DNA of 64,000 nucleotides from Stentor roeselii. Its lineage: Eukaryota; Ciliophora; Heterotrichea; Heterotrichida; Stentoridae. Of the stretch, positions 56,106 through 64,000 are shown piece after piece; position 1 is the first letter of the stretch; each line of letters opens with the position of its first letter. The notes under the pieces were generated by a model, which was not told where the DNA came from, searched no databases, and saw only the letters and a list, made by a program, of their open reading frames with translations. The stretch spans positions 1 to 64,000 of the forward strand of contig RSEH01000211.1 in the NCBI GenBank assembly GCA_006503475.1. Reading direction: 5' to 3'. Made by a program: the position numbers and the translations under genes.

Positions 56106-56405
56106 ATGAAGACTTTCAATTATTTTCATCTTCTCTCAGATAAATTTTATAATCTTCTACCTCTTCAAATTATGGACAGAACAACTAGCGCTATCACTGA
56201 TTCTTGTAATGAAAATGATCCAAGTGTCATGTTTTACCCGAATTTTAATGTTTCTGGTGTCTCTTCGTTAGTTCCAGAATCTCAACGTAGCTATAGCTAT
56301 AATTTAGACGCTCTTGAACTTAGGCAAAAAGTATTAACTCCAAAGAAGAATCGAGTAGTTGAGCAGCAATCAGACCAAAGCTGCCGAGCGTGTTCAATCC
56401 TCTAG
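56106..56405 (+). CDS. Small protein ending in a CaaX box (CSIL)
   Basis: 99 residues from the first ATG, or 77 from the ATG at 56172 (MDRTTSAITDS), which may be the true start. Ser/Asn-rich. It ends SCRACSIL: CSIL is a CaaX box with Leu last (typically geranylgeranylated) and an extra Cys upstream for palmitate. No domain recognised. Confidence 0.55.
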   Translation: MKTFNYFHLLSDKFYNLLPLQIMDRTTSAITDSCNENDPSVMFYPNFNVSGVSSLVPESQRSYSYNLDALELRQKVLTPKKNRVVEQQSDQSCRACSIL

Positions 56406-56426
56406 TAAACTCTAAATAAAAAAACA

Positions 56427-57284
56427 TTAAGTTAAACTTTTCATCTGTTTTAAAATTCTAGTCGAGTTTCTCCTCATAGCTTGATGTTCAGCAGGTTTTA
56501 AAAGTCTTTCATCAATGACGACCTCAGTCTGGCCAGTTCGTGGCTTGACATCAATATTTGCCTGTGCAAGAAAAGTAGACATAGGAAGAACTAAGTCATC
56601 ACAATAGTCGAATCGATTATGTTCCATCTTCGGAGGTAAGAAGAGGGCGCAAGGTCCTGAACAGGCTTCATGAAGTTTCTGAGAATGACTGAAAGGGACA
56701 AGTTTATCTTTGATTCCATGGACGAGAAATGTTGGACACTTTATAAAAGGCATGTGGTCGATATTTCTGAATCTTTCTTTTACCATCATCTTTGCAAGTC
56801 TCCCTGCAACGTTTTTTACAACGTCTTTGATTGAGGTGAAGGCTGACATTAATAAGAGACAACCCACTGGGTTATGCCTCGCAATAAAACACGCAGGGCC
56901 ACTGCCGATCGACCGTCCAAAAATCAGTATATCTGAGTCACCGAACTTGAAGTCTTCTTTGATGAACTTGTAAACTGTTTGAGCATCTCTCAGAATGGCA
57001 GTCTCACTTGTCTTACCTTTATAAAGACCATATCCTGGGTACTCAACTGCGATAACGTTCACATTAAGAACTGATCTGAGCATGTCTACCAGGTCGTAAC
57101 TCGAACGCAGGTCTTCTGCGTTACCATGGAAGAAAATCAGGATTTTACTTGAAGTGCACAGCGACTTCATAAAAATGCATGGAATTGATACCATCTCGTC
57201 TTTTGGCACCCAGATTAGGTCTGGAATGTCTAGAGAGCTGTACAAACAAGAAGGAGCAGGGAAGAGAATCCGGTTAATTTCCAT
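56427..57284 (-). CDS. ABHD17-like serine hydrolase (protein depalmitoylase family)
   Basis: 285 residues. Alpha/beta-hydrolase core: FFHGNAEDLRSSYD (~51-64), VEYPGYGLYKG (~79-89), GRSIGSGP nucleophile elbow with the catalytic Ser (~124), HGIKDKLVP with the catalytic Asp (~190) and MEHNRFDY with the catalytic His (~220). These match the ABHD17 (FAM108) family, which removes palmitate from Ras and PSD-95 in animals. The animal N-terminal Cys cluster is reduced to single Cys residues (~13). The C-terminal ~45 residues are basic. It lies 11 bp downstream of another minus-strand gene. Confidence 0.88.
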   Translation of the reverse strand: MEINRILFPAPSCLYSSLDIPDLIWVPKDEMVSIPCIFMKSLCTSSKILIFFHGNAEDLRSSYDLVDMLRSVLNVNVIAVEYPGYGLYKGKTSETAILRDAQTVYKFIKEDFKFGDSDILIFGRSIGSGPACFIARHNPVGCLLLMSAFTSIKDVVKNVAGRLAKMMVKERFRNIDHMPFIKCPTFLVHGIKDKLVPFSHSQKLHEACSGPCALFLPPKMEHNRFDYCDDLVLPMSTFLAQANIDVKPRTGQTEVVIDERLLKPAEHQAMRRNSTRILKQMKSLT

Positions 57285-57295
57285 AATTATAACAT

Positions 57296-57934
57296 CTAAT
57301 CTGAAATTTCACTCGAACTACAAAATACCTGCGCAGAGGTACTAGATGTGTTATGAGGTTTCGCTTGTTTCAACTCAACAGGTTTCAAAAGTTTCGGAAT
57401 AAGCCTCTCGGCAGGCTTCAACTCACTCGAAAATGCTTTTTTAAACGATTCTGATGGAAAACTGGAGTAAGCTGAACTAGAGCCTCTCTTTTCACATTCA
57501 TCGACAGTGAAAATATGTGACTGGAAGCCCAAAGTTGTTGGCTTTCTTTCTTTTGTACAAAGCTCTTTTCCTACAAGTTTCTTCGCTGGAGGCTGCCGGT
57601 CGAATTTGAAGGACTTGCCCGCTGACTTGTATTGACTTGTGTGTCGGCATGAGTGACTTCCACTTGATTTCTTTTGGAAGTTTGAATGAGAAGTTGAACG
57701 GTTTGGAGTGTTTTGTCGGTTTGAGTCTTTTGCTTTAACGACTTTGAAGTTTTCTAGATGAAGTTTTAAACCTGGAACTTGTTTTGAGACAGGAAAACCC
57801 AGGGCTTGAAGGGATTTGTAAGAGGAGATCCCGTGATAGATTAGCTTTTTGAGAATAGCTGGCCAATCCTGAGCAGGGAAATCCTGAAGAAAACTCTTAA
57901 TAAGACCATCAGAATAAAAATCTTCAATCTCCAT
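57296..57934 (-). CDS. Unknown Ser/Lys-rich protein
   Basis: 212 residues from the ATG at 57934 (MEIEDFYSDG). Residues ~1-60 form a small helical module (FLQDFPAQDWPAILKKLIYHG). The rest is Ser/Lys/Pro-rich and likely disordered. No family recognised. Confidence 0.62.
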   Translation of the reverse strand: MEIEDFYSDGLIKSFLQDFPAQDWPAILKKLIYHGISSYKSLQALGFPVSKQVPGLKLHLENFKVVKAKDSNRQNTPNRSTSHSNFQKKSSGSHSCRHTSQYKSAGKSFKFDRQPPAKKLVGKELCTKERKPTTLGFQSHIFTVDECEKRGSSSAYSSFPSESFKKAFSSELKPAERLIPKLLKPVELKQAKPHNTSSTSAQVFCSSSEISD

Positions 57935-58045
57935 GTTATAATAAAATCCCTGAAACACCAAAAAAATTCTATTCTTGAACCTAAACCCAATTCCAAAAAA
58001 AACCTTTAAAAAAAACTAGAAACCATCTAAAACCTTAATTAATAT

Positions 58046-58990
58046 ATGGAACCAATGAAAAAGATAAAACTTATCCCATGGTCCGAATGCCCAAAGCTTC
58101 ACATGGCCTTCAAGTTTTCCTACATCGGCTTCAACTACGACGTAATCCACGATTAGGGCGTAGCAAGTCAACAGAACACAAAAAACACAATCGAAGAGCA
58201 TTTATTCAAAGCTCTTCTTAGAACCAACTTGATAGAAGAGCGCAAGTCCTGCAACTACTCACTCTGCGGTCGTACAGATAAAGGAGTAAGCGCTTTAAAC
58301 AACGCTTTTTCAATAACCCTTCGTTCAAGAGGCGCTCACCAGGCAGGAGAGTTCAATTTTTGCAAAATGCTAAACAGTCAACTTCCAGACGACATCAGAA
58401 TAACAGCTTTTTCTGTCGTTCCTCATCATTTCGACGCACGGTTCAGTTGTTTATACAGAGAATATCGTTATCATTTCATCATCGGCTCGAAAGACCTGAA
58501 CCGCATGTCTGAAGCTTGCAAGTTGTTTGAAGGGGTTCATGATTTTAGGAACTTTTGCAAGGAAGACCCGGAAAAACATAGAAAAACTGAAAGAAGAGTT
58601 TTGAATTGTCGTGTTGAAAGCACTGGACTGGTTGGAACTGTTGTTGTTGTTGGGTATTCGTTTTTGTGGCATCAGGTCAGATGTATGGTTGCGGTTTTGT
58701 TTAAGGTCGCTGATGGACTTGAATGCCCTGATATTGTGACTAGTATGCTTCGACATCTTGGACAAAAACCTCAGTATGAAATCGCTGGTGAAACTGGACT
58801 TGTGTTGTATGATTGTGCGTTTGAAACTGTTGAGTTTCAGCCATGCCCTGTTGATGAAGTCGCTCGGCCGCTTAGTTTTATTCAGGATGACCTTACTGTT
58901 AAACTGCAAGTCTTGAACATGTTAACCAGAGGCTACAACAGGTCAGGACTTGAAAAGCCAGGTAAAAAAATTAAGCTAAAACCTAAGTAG
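58046..58990 (+). CDS. PUS3: tRNA pseudouridine synthase PUS3-like, one 15-nt intron
   Basis: 309 residues after removing the intron at 58142-58156. Exon 1 (ATG 58046) encodes the KFSYIGFNYD strand, which joins GVASQQNTKNTIEEHLFKAL, a PUS3 signature. The catalytic Asp lies in CGRTDKGVSA. Other TruA-family motifs are SVVPHHFDARFSCLYREYRY, FVGVHDFRNF-like FEGVHDFRNFCK and FLWHQVRCMVAVL. PUS3 makes pseudouridine at positions 38/39 of tRNA anticodon arms. The C-terminus is basic. Confidence 0.92.
58142..58156 (+). other. 15-nt intron, phase 0
   Basis: GTAATCCACGATTAG. Splicing joins NYD to GVASQ, exactly the conserved YDGFASQ-type segment of PUS3, the best protein-level proof of a 15-nt intron in this window. 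Confidence 0.95.
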
Positions 58991-59599
58991 TTAAAAACCC
59001 TTACAACCTAAACACCTCGAGTCACTCATAACCTCAGCATCAAAAACCAATCGACAGTCCTTACAAATCTCATAATTCGGAATTTTTTCATTAAATTCTT
59101 TTGCAATATTCTCAAACCTGGAGTGAATGATTTCGTTTTTACACTTAAAGCAATTCAGCTCTCTATTTTTGTATTGGGTCAAGACACATACATCACAAAT
59201 AGGGCAATCACAGCCACTTCGAGCAAGAGTGTTAAGGTCAAAACTTTTGCTACAAATAAGACATTTCTTCAATTTGAACTCATATACATCAATTTCAGGG
59301 AAAAGAGATATCAAGTGTTCCAAAAGACTTTTTTCGTAAGCTGTGAGTCGGTTTTCATGTATGCAAAAACCTAATTCTGAGTCTTTGAGAAGACATTCAA
59401 TACAATGAAAATTTGGACAATTTTTCAGCTTGATGGAACTATTGTTGTGAAGCTTATGACTGATGTTTATAGCTTTTTTGAATTGCTTGTTTTTCACAAT
59501 TGCTTCTAACTTTTCACTGACCTCTTTGACATCGATGTTTTGATCACATTCATAAAGTATTTTCATGTAAGTCTGCAATAACTCAATAGCTTCGTTCAT
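58991..59599 (-). CDS. RING-like zinc-finger protein, unknown
   Basis: 202 residues. The N-terminal ~60 residues are helical, then several Cys pairs: CPNFHCIEC, CLIC, CDCPICDVC, CFKC, CKDC and CLGC at the extreme end. The central set (~110-155) resembles a RING or treble-clef pair. Ubiquitin ligase activity is possible but unproven. Its start faces the zinc-finger gene at 59799 with 199 bp between. Confidence 0.65.
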   Translation of the reverse strand: MNEAIELLQTYMKILYECDQNIDVKEVSEKLEAIVKNKQFKKAINISHKLHNNSSIKLKNCPNFHCIECLLKDSELGFCIHENRLTAYEKSLLEHLISLFPEIDVYEFKLKKCLICSKSFDLNTLARSGCDCPICDVCVLTQYKNRELNCFKCKNEIIHSRFENIAKEFNEKIPNYEICKDCRLVFDAEVMSDSRCLGCKGF

Positions 59600-59798
59600 A
59601 TTATTTATTAATAAAATGAATCAGGTGAATTAAACAATAACCTGAAAATTTATCATAATTTTTAACATAACAAATAAAATCCTAAAAAATCAAAGAAAAG
59701 CTCACCCTTTCAATATCAACTCAGAATAAAACCAAATGAAAAAATCACAAAACATCTTCCATGTTATCTAAAATAATTCTATATAAAAATTATAGACA

Positions 59799-61790
59799 AT
59801 GAATAGAGACGCTAAAGGAATTATAGAAGAAATAAAAAGAGACATCGCATTTGTCTCACTGAGCAAGAAAAACCTAAACACCTCAAACAGCAGTGGCCAA
59901 TTACAGGTAAAAATAAGCGACATCACTTTCAGAATGAAGCCCGCTCCAAGAAACCTGATTTCAAAAAACACTCAAGTCTTCATAAAAGAACTAGGAGGTG
60001 GAAAGACTCAAGTTTACCTTGACAGCGACATCGACCTTCACATAAAGTTCGGTCTTGTAATCGATATCAAAGAAAACGAGCAGGCTGTAGTTGTTTTTGA
60101 CTATATCTGCAACTATGACGTGCGATTCATTCACTTCGTCTCAGACAAAGGACAGAAAATTCCTTTAGACGAGATAAGAAAACGTAAAAATACCAACGTC
60201 ATGATTTACTTCAACGCTGATGCTGTCATTGAAGTTAGAGAACTTGACGAAAAAGCCAATTTAAAATTTTTTTTAGATAACTTCGCAAAAGCCCCTTCAG
60301 GGCAAGAAGAAGAAACTTATTTTTGCTTGAAAGACCAAAAGATGAATATTTTCAAAGTTTTTCAAGATTTTGTTTTTTTTCCTTCTTCAGGTGAAAAGTT
60401 TCCTTGTGATCAGGTCAAGTTTAAGGTAGGGTCGAATGTTGTTGTTACTTTTGTTGATGGAAGGATCAGAGCTGAAATTGAAATTGATAGGTCGACTCAG
60501 ACTATCAGAAATAATAAAAAAGCGAGTTCTATTAGTAAAGAAAGTAAAACCCAAGCGATCACTACTCAAAATTCAGTAAGGGGAAAAGCTAAATCTAATG
60601 AAGTTGGCGGGTATCAAACAGCTCCAGTCCAGACTTATATATACGCCTGGAGATTATATGATTCTAACATATCGCTTTGGTATCGTTCTAAGGATAGCAT
60701 GAGTGAAAAAGCACTTATTTTGATTGCTTTACTTGAGATTTGCTTTAGGTTACCTGAAAATCCTTCAAGAACTACAATTTATTACAAGTTATACAGTGCC
60801 ACTCAGATGCTGAACTCGTCTTACACTGTTACTTTAGATAAACTATTCAGTTTTTATAGACAAGAAGGAATCGCTACTGAAATAAACGATTTATTTTCAT
60901 TTATTTACCAACACAAAGCGTATTTAGAGTCACTTTCTGACTATTTAATCGTGAATATTCAAGACTTTGAATCAATTTCAGAGTCGTTTGATGTTGTTAT
61001 TTACTTTCTTGATACTCCTAAAGCTGAATGGGCTGAATTCCACCCATTATTTAAACCTGGAATCAATTATCCTCTCATCATGCTTCAGACTTACCCTGAA
61101 CTCAGGATACTTTACAATAAAGACATGATGGTCGCTGATGGATTCGATACCAGTTCATTAAAACAAACTCTCTGTGGAAAGGCGAATCTTAAACACCTTA
61201 CAAAAGGCTTTGAAGCAAAAGGTCAAGAATTTCAAACTTTCATTAAAAAAGTCTCTGATTTAAAAATTTCTCTTGCGAATAACTTCCAAGGATCTCAAGA
61301 AGAATTTTCAAAATTAACAGAAGGACTTTCTCTAGCTTGCAAGTCAATTTTACCTGTGATTCCTGTTGAAGAGTATGAAAGTTGTTTAGAAGTTTTTAAA
61401 AATTTAAAAACAATTAAGTTACCAAATCGAGTCATCACTTGCGCTGGCTGTAAAACTGAAACAATTGCGAAGTATCAATGTTCAGGTCCTGATCATCATA
61501 TTTTATGTAAAAATTGCGCTTTTATATCAGCGAAAAGATTAGCATGTGCTCTCTGTGGTAAAGAATGTAACTTTGACACATCACAAGAAACCTATGCATG
61601 TGTTGTATGTAAGCAAACCTACGACAGCATGTATTTTATTGGAATCGGGTCATGTTTTTGCATTTTAGACTCAGACTGTGCAAAAAAAATCTTATCTGCG
61701 AAATTGTGTCCAATTCACAAAAGACAGATACCACATCCTGAGATTCAATGGATTGAATACGCTTTATCTACTCTAGGATACTCTAGCTAG
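59799..61790 (+). CDS. Large protein with beta-barrel-like repeats and C-terminal zinc fingers
   Basis: 663 residues. The N-terminal ~230 residues show three units with the rhythm of small OB/cold-shock barrels (KGIIEEIKRDIAFVSL, FGLVIDIKENEQAVVVF, ETYFCLKDQKMNIFKVF); this is inference. The middle (~280-500) is helical. The C-terminus (~545-660) carries Cys/His pairs: CAGC, CSGPDHH, CKNC, CALC, CVVC, C-F-C and CPIHKR, as in RING-like or double fingers. No family recognised. Divergent partner of the RING-like gene at 58991. Confidence 0.65.
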   Translation: MNRDAKGIIEEIKRDIAFVSLSKKNLNTSNSSGQLQVKISDITFRMKPAPRNLISKNTQVFIKELGGGKTQVYLDSDIDLHIKFGLVIDIKENEQAVVVFDYICNYDVRFIHFVSDKGQKIPLDEIRKRKNTNVMIYFNADAVIEVRELDEKANLKFFLDNFAKAPSGQEEETYFCLKDQKMNIFKVFQDFVFFPSSGEKFPCDQVKFKVGSNVVVTFVDGRIRAEIEIDRSTQTIRNNKKASSISKESKTQAITTQNSVRGKAKSNEVGGYQTAPVQTYIYAWRLYDSNISLWYRSKDSMSEKALILIALLEICFRLPENPSRTTIYYKLYSATQMLNSSYTVTLDKLFSFYRQEGIATEINDLFSFIYQHKAYLESLSDYLIVNIQDFESISESFDVVIYFLDTPKAEWAEFHPLFKPGINYPLIMLQTYPELRILYNKDMMVADGFDTSSLKQTLCGKANLKHLTKGFEAKGQEFQTFIKKVSDLKISLANNFQGSQEEFSKLTEGLSLACKSILPVIPVEEYESCLEVFKNLKTIKLPNRVITCAGCKTETIAKYQCSGPDHHILCKNCAFISAKRLACALCGKECNFDTSQETYACVVCKQTYDSMYFIGIGSCFCILDSDCAKKILSAKLCPIHKRQIPHPEIQWIEYALSTLGYSS

Positions 61791-62540
61791 TTACCTATTT
61801 ACTAAAACATTAACCGACTCCCAGATACTCTCCACATCTTTCAGCATATTTTCTATCTTTTCATATTCCTCAACACAAACTTTACTCCATTTTCCAATCG
61901 AGTCTTCTTTTTCAACACCTTCAGTCATAAACATCTGGATCTTCTCCTGGTATGTTTTTTTAAAGATTTTTAAGGATTTTATGAAGTTTTCTAGAGCGTT
62001 TTTATAGTTTTTCAGCAGGTTTTGATCTGGAAGATCTGTTTCTTGTAGTTTTGGAGCCATTGATGATACTCGCTTCACCTCCTGGCTCCAGTAGTCTAAA
62101 GTTATCTGAAGCTCTTGAGAGATTGAAGTTGATGATGAATGCTTTGGAGGGAAGTTGGAAAGGAAGAGCTTTGTTTGTTTGTCGAAAATTGAAAAGTTTG
62201 AACTGATGAAGTTCAGGTTTCGCTCTAGTGATTCAAGTGGAAATGAAGGGGTTAAGAGCATTAGAAGGGAGATTAGGTGTGAGATTGAGGTTGATTGTGG
62301 ACATGTACCTTGGATTATTTCGGATGATGAAGGTATTCCGAGATCGGAGTAGATTGTAGTCAGACGGGCGATCTGAGTCACTCCAGGCAAGTTCAAATCA
62401 GGATCCCTTAAAATTCCAGGCTCAAAAATTTCCAATACCATTTCCTGAAACTCAATCCTTTTCTGAGTAGGTAAAACAATATCCAAACTATCCTCAATAT
62501 CAAATCCAAATCCTTTTAAAAGTATTTCAAGTCCTTCCAT
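61791..62540 (-). CDS. Unknown helical protein
   Basis: 249 residues from the ATG at 62540 (MEGLEILLKGFG); the frame remains open upstream but that part is antisense to the next gene, so this start is preferred. Mostly helical with coiled-coil potential at ~130-245. A HAUS/augmin-like subunit is conceivable from overall character, but I see no decisive motif. Its stop directly abuts the stop of the preceding plus-strand gene (61790/61791). Confidence 0.6.
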   Translation of the reverse strand: MEGLEILLKGFGFDIEDSLDIVLPTQKRIEFQEMVLEIFEPGILRDPDLNLPGVTQIARLTTIYSDLGIPSSSEIIQGTCPQSTSISHLISLLMLLTPSFPLESLERNLNFISSNFSIFDKQTKLFLSNFPPKHSSSTSISQELQITLDYWSQEVKRVSSMAPKLQETDLPDQNLLKNYKNALENFIKSLKIFKKTYQEKIQMFMTEGVEKEDSIGKWSKVCVEEYEKIENMLKDVESIWESVNVLVNR

Positions 62541-62596
62541 TATAAAAAAATCCCAAAAACCTCCTAAAAAAAACCTCTTAAAAAATTCCTCTATAA

Positions 62597-64000
62597 ATGT
62601 TAATCCTCGCACTAATACATCTAGTATCAGGAGGTCTATCTCTCGGTAAAAAGAGTATTTACGACCCAGGAGTCTTATCCTGGAGCGAAAAATTATGGTG
62701 TTTGAGTCCAATAACAATATCCGAGTCAAACGCAGGTAGTACAGTTTCGATGTCTTTTTCATTCCACACATTATCCTCAGTGTCCTCAGGTGTGTTTTGC
62801 GTGGAATTTCCAGGAACTTTTTCAGATTCTCAAAAATGTCAGTCAATCTCTTCCTTTTCAGCAGATTCTGACTATACAGTGACCTTTACTGATTTAGACC
62901 TGCCTTCAACTGCAGGTCCTCATGGTCCTTTCGTAGTCTATACAGCGAGTTCCTCAACTGGCAACATAATCGACCTGAACAAGAACTTCGGGTATGTCTG
63001 GTTGTATGACAGTTACACTGAAGTCAGCTCCGGGCTTTCTTTGGCTTTAGGTTCAAGTGAAGTTCAGACGAGTACAGAAATAATCTTCACCTTCTCAATC
63101 ACGACTTCTCTATGGGCCAATGACTACTTTTCTTTATCATTTCCAAGCAACTTTCAAGTGACTTCTGAGAAATGCAACAGCTTGACTGAAGTCCTGGCTT
63201 CGAAAAACTCTGACACTTCAGACTTGCCTTGTTCAGTGACAGGTTCTTTACTTTTTATCTACGGCAACTTGAAAGAAATCGAGGCGAGTGAGGACTTGCC
63301 AGTGGAACTTTCGATAAAAGTGAGTACTTTCACAACACCTTCAAGTACAGTCCTCAAGGCGAATATGAACTGGACTTTAAAAACCTTGAGATATGGAACG
63401 CAACAGGTCTTGCAAGCTTTTAACACTGACGGCCCGATTCTTAACTATAAAAGCTTGACTGTTCAATCATGGGCTCCAGTTGTAAGTAAAAGTGTGACAA
63501 AAGGATGCAGTGGGTACTTGACGTTGACTTTCACTTTAGACTTGAAAGTTCCGAAAGAAGGGTCTATCAACTTTGCATTTACTAATTTGGATTTAAGTGC
63601 TTTGGCCTGGAAAAGTGATGAAAGTCAAACTTCGGACTCGGGAACTGTCGGATTTTTTTATCTTGATCCGAAGATTTCAGCTGATTGTGAAATTAGTGAA
63701 GATGGAGATGGTTTAATTTGCACTGCTACTGATGATATCTCAGCTGGAAGTTATTATTTGGTCACTTTTCCTGATTTAGATGAAACTCCTGCCACTGTGA
63801 TTGTGACTACTACTGATGAGAATTCGTTAAGTATTCAAGTTTCAGAAAGTTTTACTTTGACTTACTCCACTGCAAATCAGTTAACTTCTGCAAGTGTTAA
63901 GTTCGCGAGTGATAATTCTGGAAGTTACACAGCAGACTCCGCTTCTCAGGTGATCGGATATATCAAGTTTAAGTCTCCTGTTGATTTATCCGTGGGGGAC
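62597..64000 (+). CDS. Secreted Ser/Thr-rich surface protein, 5' part only
   Basis: The frame is open for 468 codons from the ATG at 62597 (context CTCTATAAATG) to the right edge, so the 3' part lies outside. A signal peptide is evident (MLILALIHLVSGGLS). The rest is Ser/Thr/Asp-rich with alternating hydrophobic residues, like repeated beta-sandwich domains, and few Cys. No membrane segment yet. Probably an extracellular or large membrane-anchored surface protein; family not recognised. Confidence 0.75.
   Translation, partial: MLILALIHLVSGGLSLGKKSIYDPGVLSWSEKLWCLSPITISESNAGSTVSMSFSFHTLSSVSSGVFCVEFPGTFSDSQKCQSISSFSADSDYTVTFTDLDLPSTAGPHGPFVVYTASSSTGNIIDLNKNFGYVWLYDSYTEVSSGLSLALGSSEVQTSTEIIFTFSITTSLWANDYFSLSFPSNFQVTSEKCNSLTEVLASKNSDTSDLPCSVTGSLLFIYGNLKEIEASEDLPVELSIKVSTFTTPSSTVLKANMNWTLKTLRYGTQQVLQAFNTDGPILNYKSLTVQSWAPVVSKSVTKGCSGYLTLTFTLDLKVPKEGSINFAFTNLDLSALAWKSDESQTSDSGTVGFFYLDPKISADCEISEDGDGLICTATDDISAGSYYLVTFPDLDETPATVIVTTTDENSLSIQVSESFTLTYSTANQLTSASVKFASDNSGSYTADSASQVIGYIKFKSPVDLSVGD

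Noticed and set aside
62541-62846. Extending the minus-strand gene at 61791-62540 upstream to 62846
   Set aside because: That part is antisense to a plus-strand gene with a clear signal peptide and start context, and it lacks a better ATG.
1-64000. A reassigned ciliate genetic code (UAA/UAG = Gln or UGA = Trp)
   Set aside because: All three stops end well-supported genes, conserved Trp positions use TGG, and in-frame TAA/TAG inside genes are explained by 15-nt introns.

Overview
The window reads as nuclear (macronuclear) DNA of a heterotrich ciliate, most likely Stentor or a close relative. It is AT-rich and gene-dense. Genes lie on both strands, and TAA, TAG and TGA all end reading frames while Trp is TGG, so the code is standard. 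Eight genes are interrupted by introns of exactly 15 nt (mostly GTA...AG), the hallmark of Stentor. The species call is inference; the introns and the code are seen directly.

Layout. 1-1050: 5' part of a secreted Cys-rich surface protein (minus strand). 2.0-11.9 kb: three tandem cGMP-dependent-protein-kinase-like genes (PKG) with four cyclic-nucleotide-binding (CNB) domains, the first carrying a frameshift. 11.9-17.6 kb: a MARCH-type E3 ligase, a triosephosphate-isomerase-like protein, a carbonic-anhydrase-related protein, a PB1-ZZ-UBA (p62/SQSTM1-like) protein, an LRRC45-like centrosomal protein and a small ORF. 17.9-28.7 kb: several lineage-restricted proteins, an N-myristoylated astacin-like protein, a RING protein, an acyl-protein thioesterase, an LRR/ankyrin protein and a DHODH-like protein overlapping its downstream neighbour. 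29-33 kb: glycyl-tRNA synthetase and two unknowns. 34.1-36.8 kb: a fourth PKG in opposite orientation. 38-48 kb: CNOT10-like, MPC1, ARMC9-like and syndetin/VPS50-like genes plus unknowns. 48-64 kb: unknowns, a 4-TM protein, an MGC-type EF-hand-like protein, a DUF4282-like membrane protein, a zinc-finger/coiled-coil CaaX protein, an ABHD17-like depalmitoylase, PUS3, a divergent pair of RING-like proteins, and the 5' part of a second secreted surface protein running off the right edge.

Themes. (1) Expansion of lipid-anchored (Met-Gly-Cys) PKGs, one copy having lost the cyclic-nucleotide arginines. (2) Four enzyme-fold proteins whose catalytic or ligand residues are replaced (TPI, carbonic anhydrase, astacin, DHODH). 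(3) Very tight packing: start codons 4 and 9 bp apart, same-strand genes separated by 11-32 bp or overlapping by 8 bp. (4) A strand-skew signature at gene borders (A/C-rich before the start, G/T-rich after the stop, on the sense strand). (5) Many predicted lipid-modified proteins beside two depalmitoylase-type hydrolases. No mobile element, CRISPR array, rRNA, tRNA or telomere was recognised by eye.
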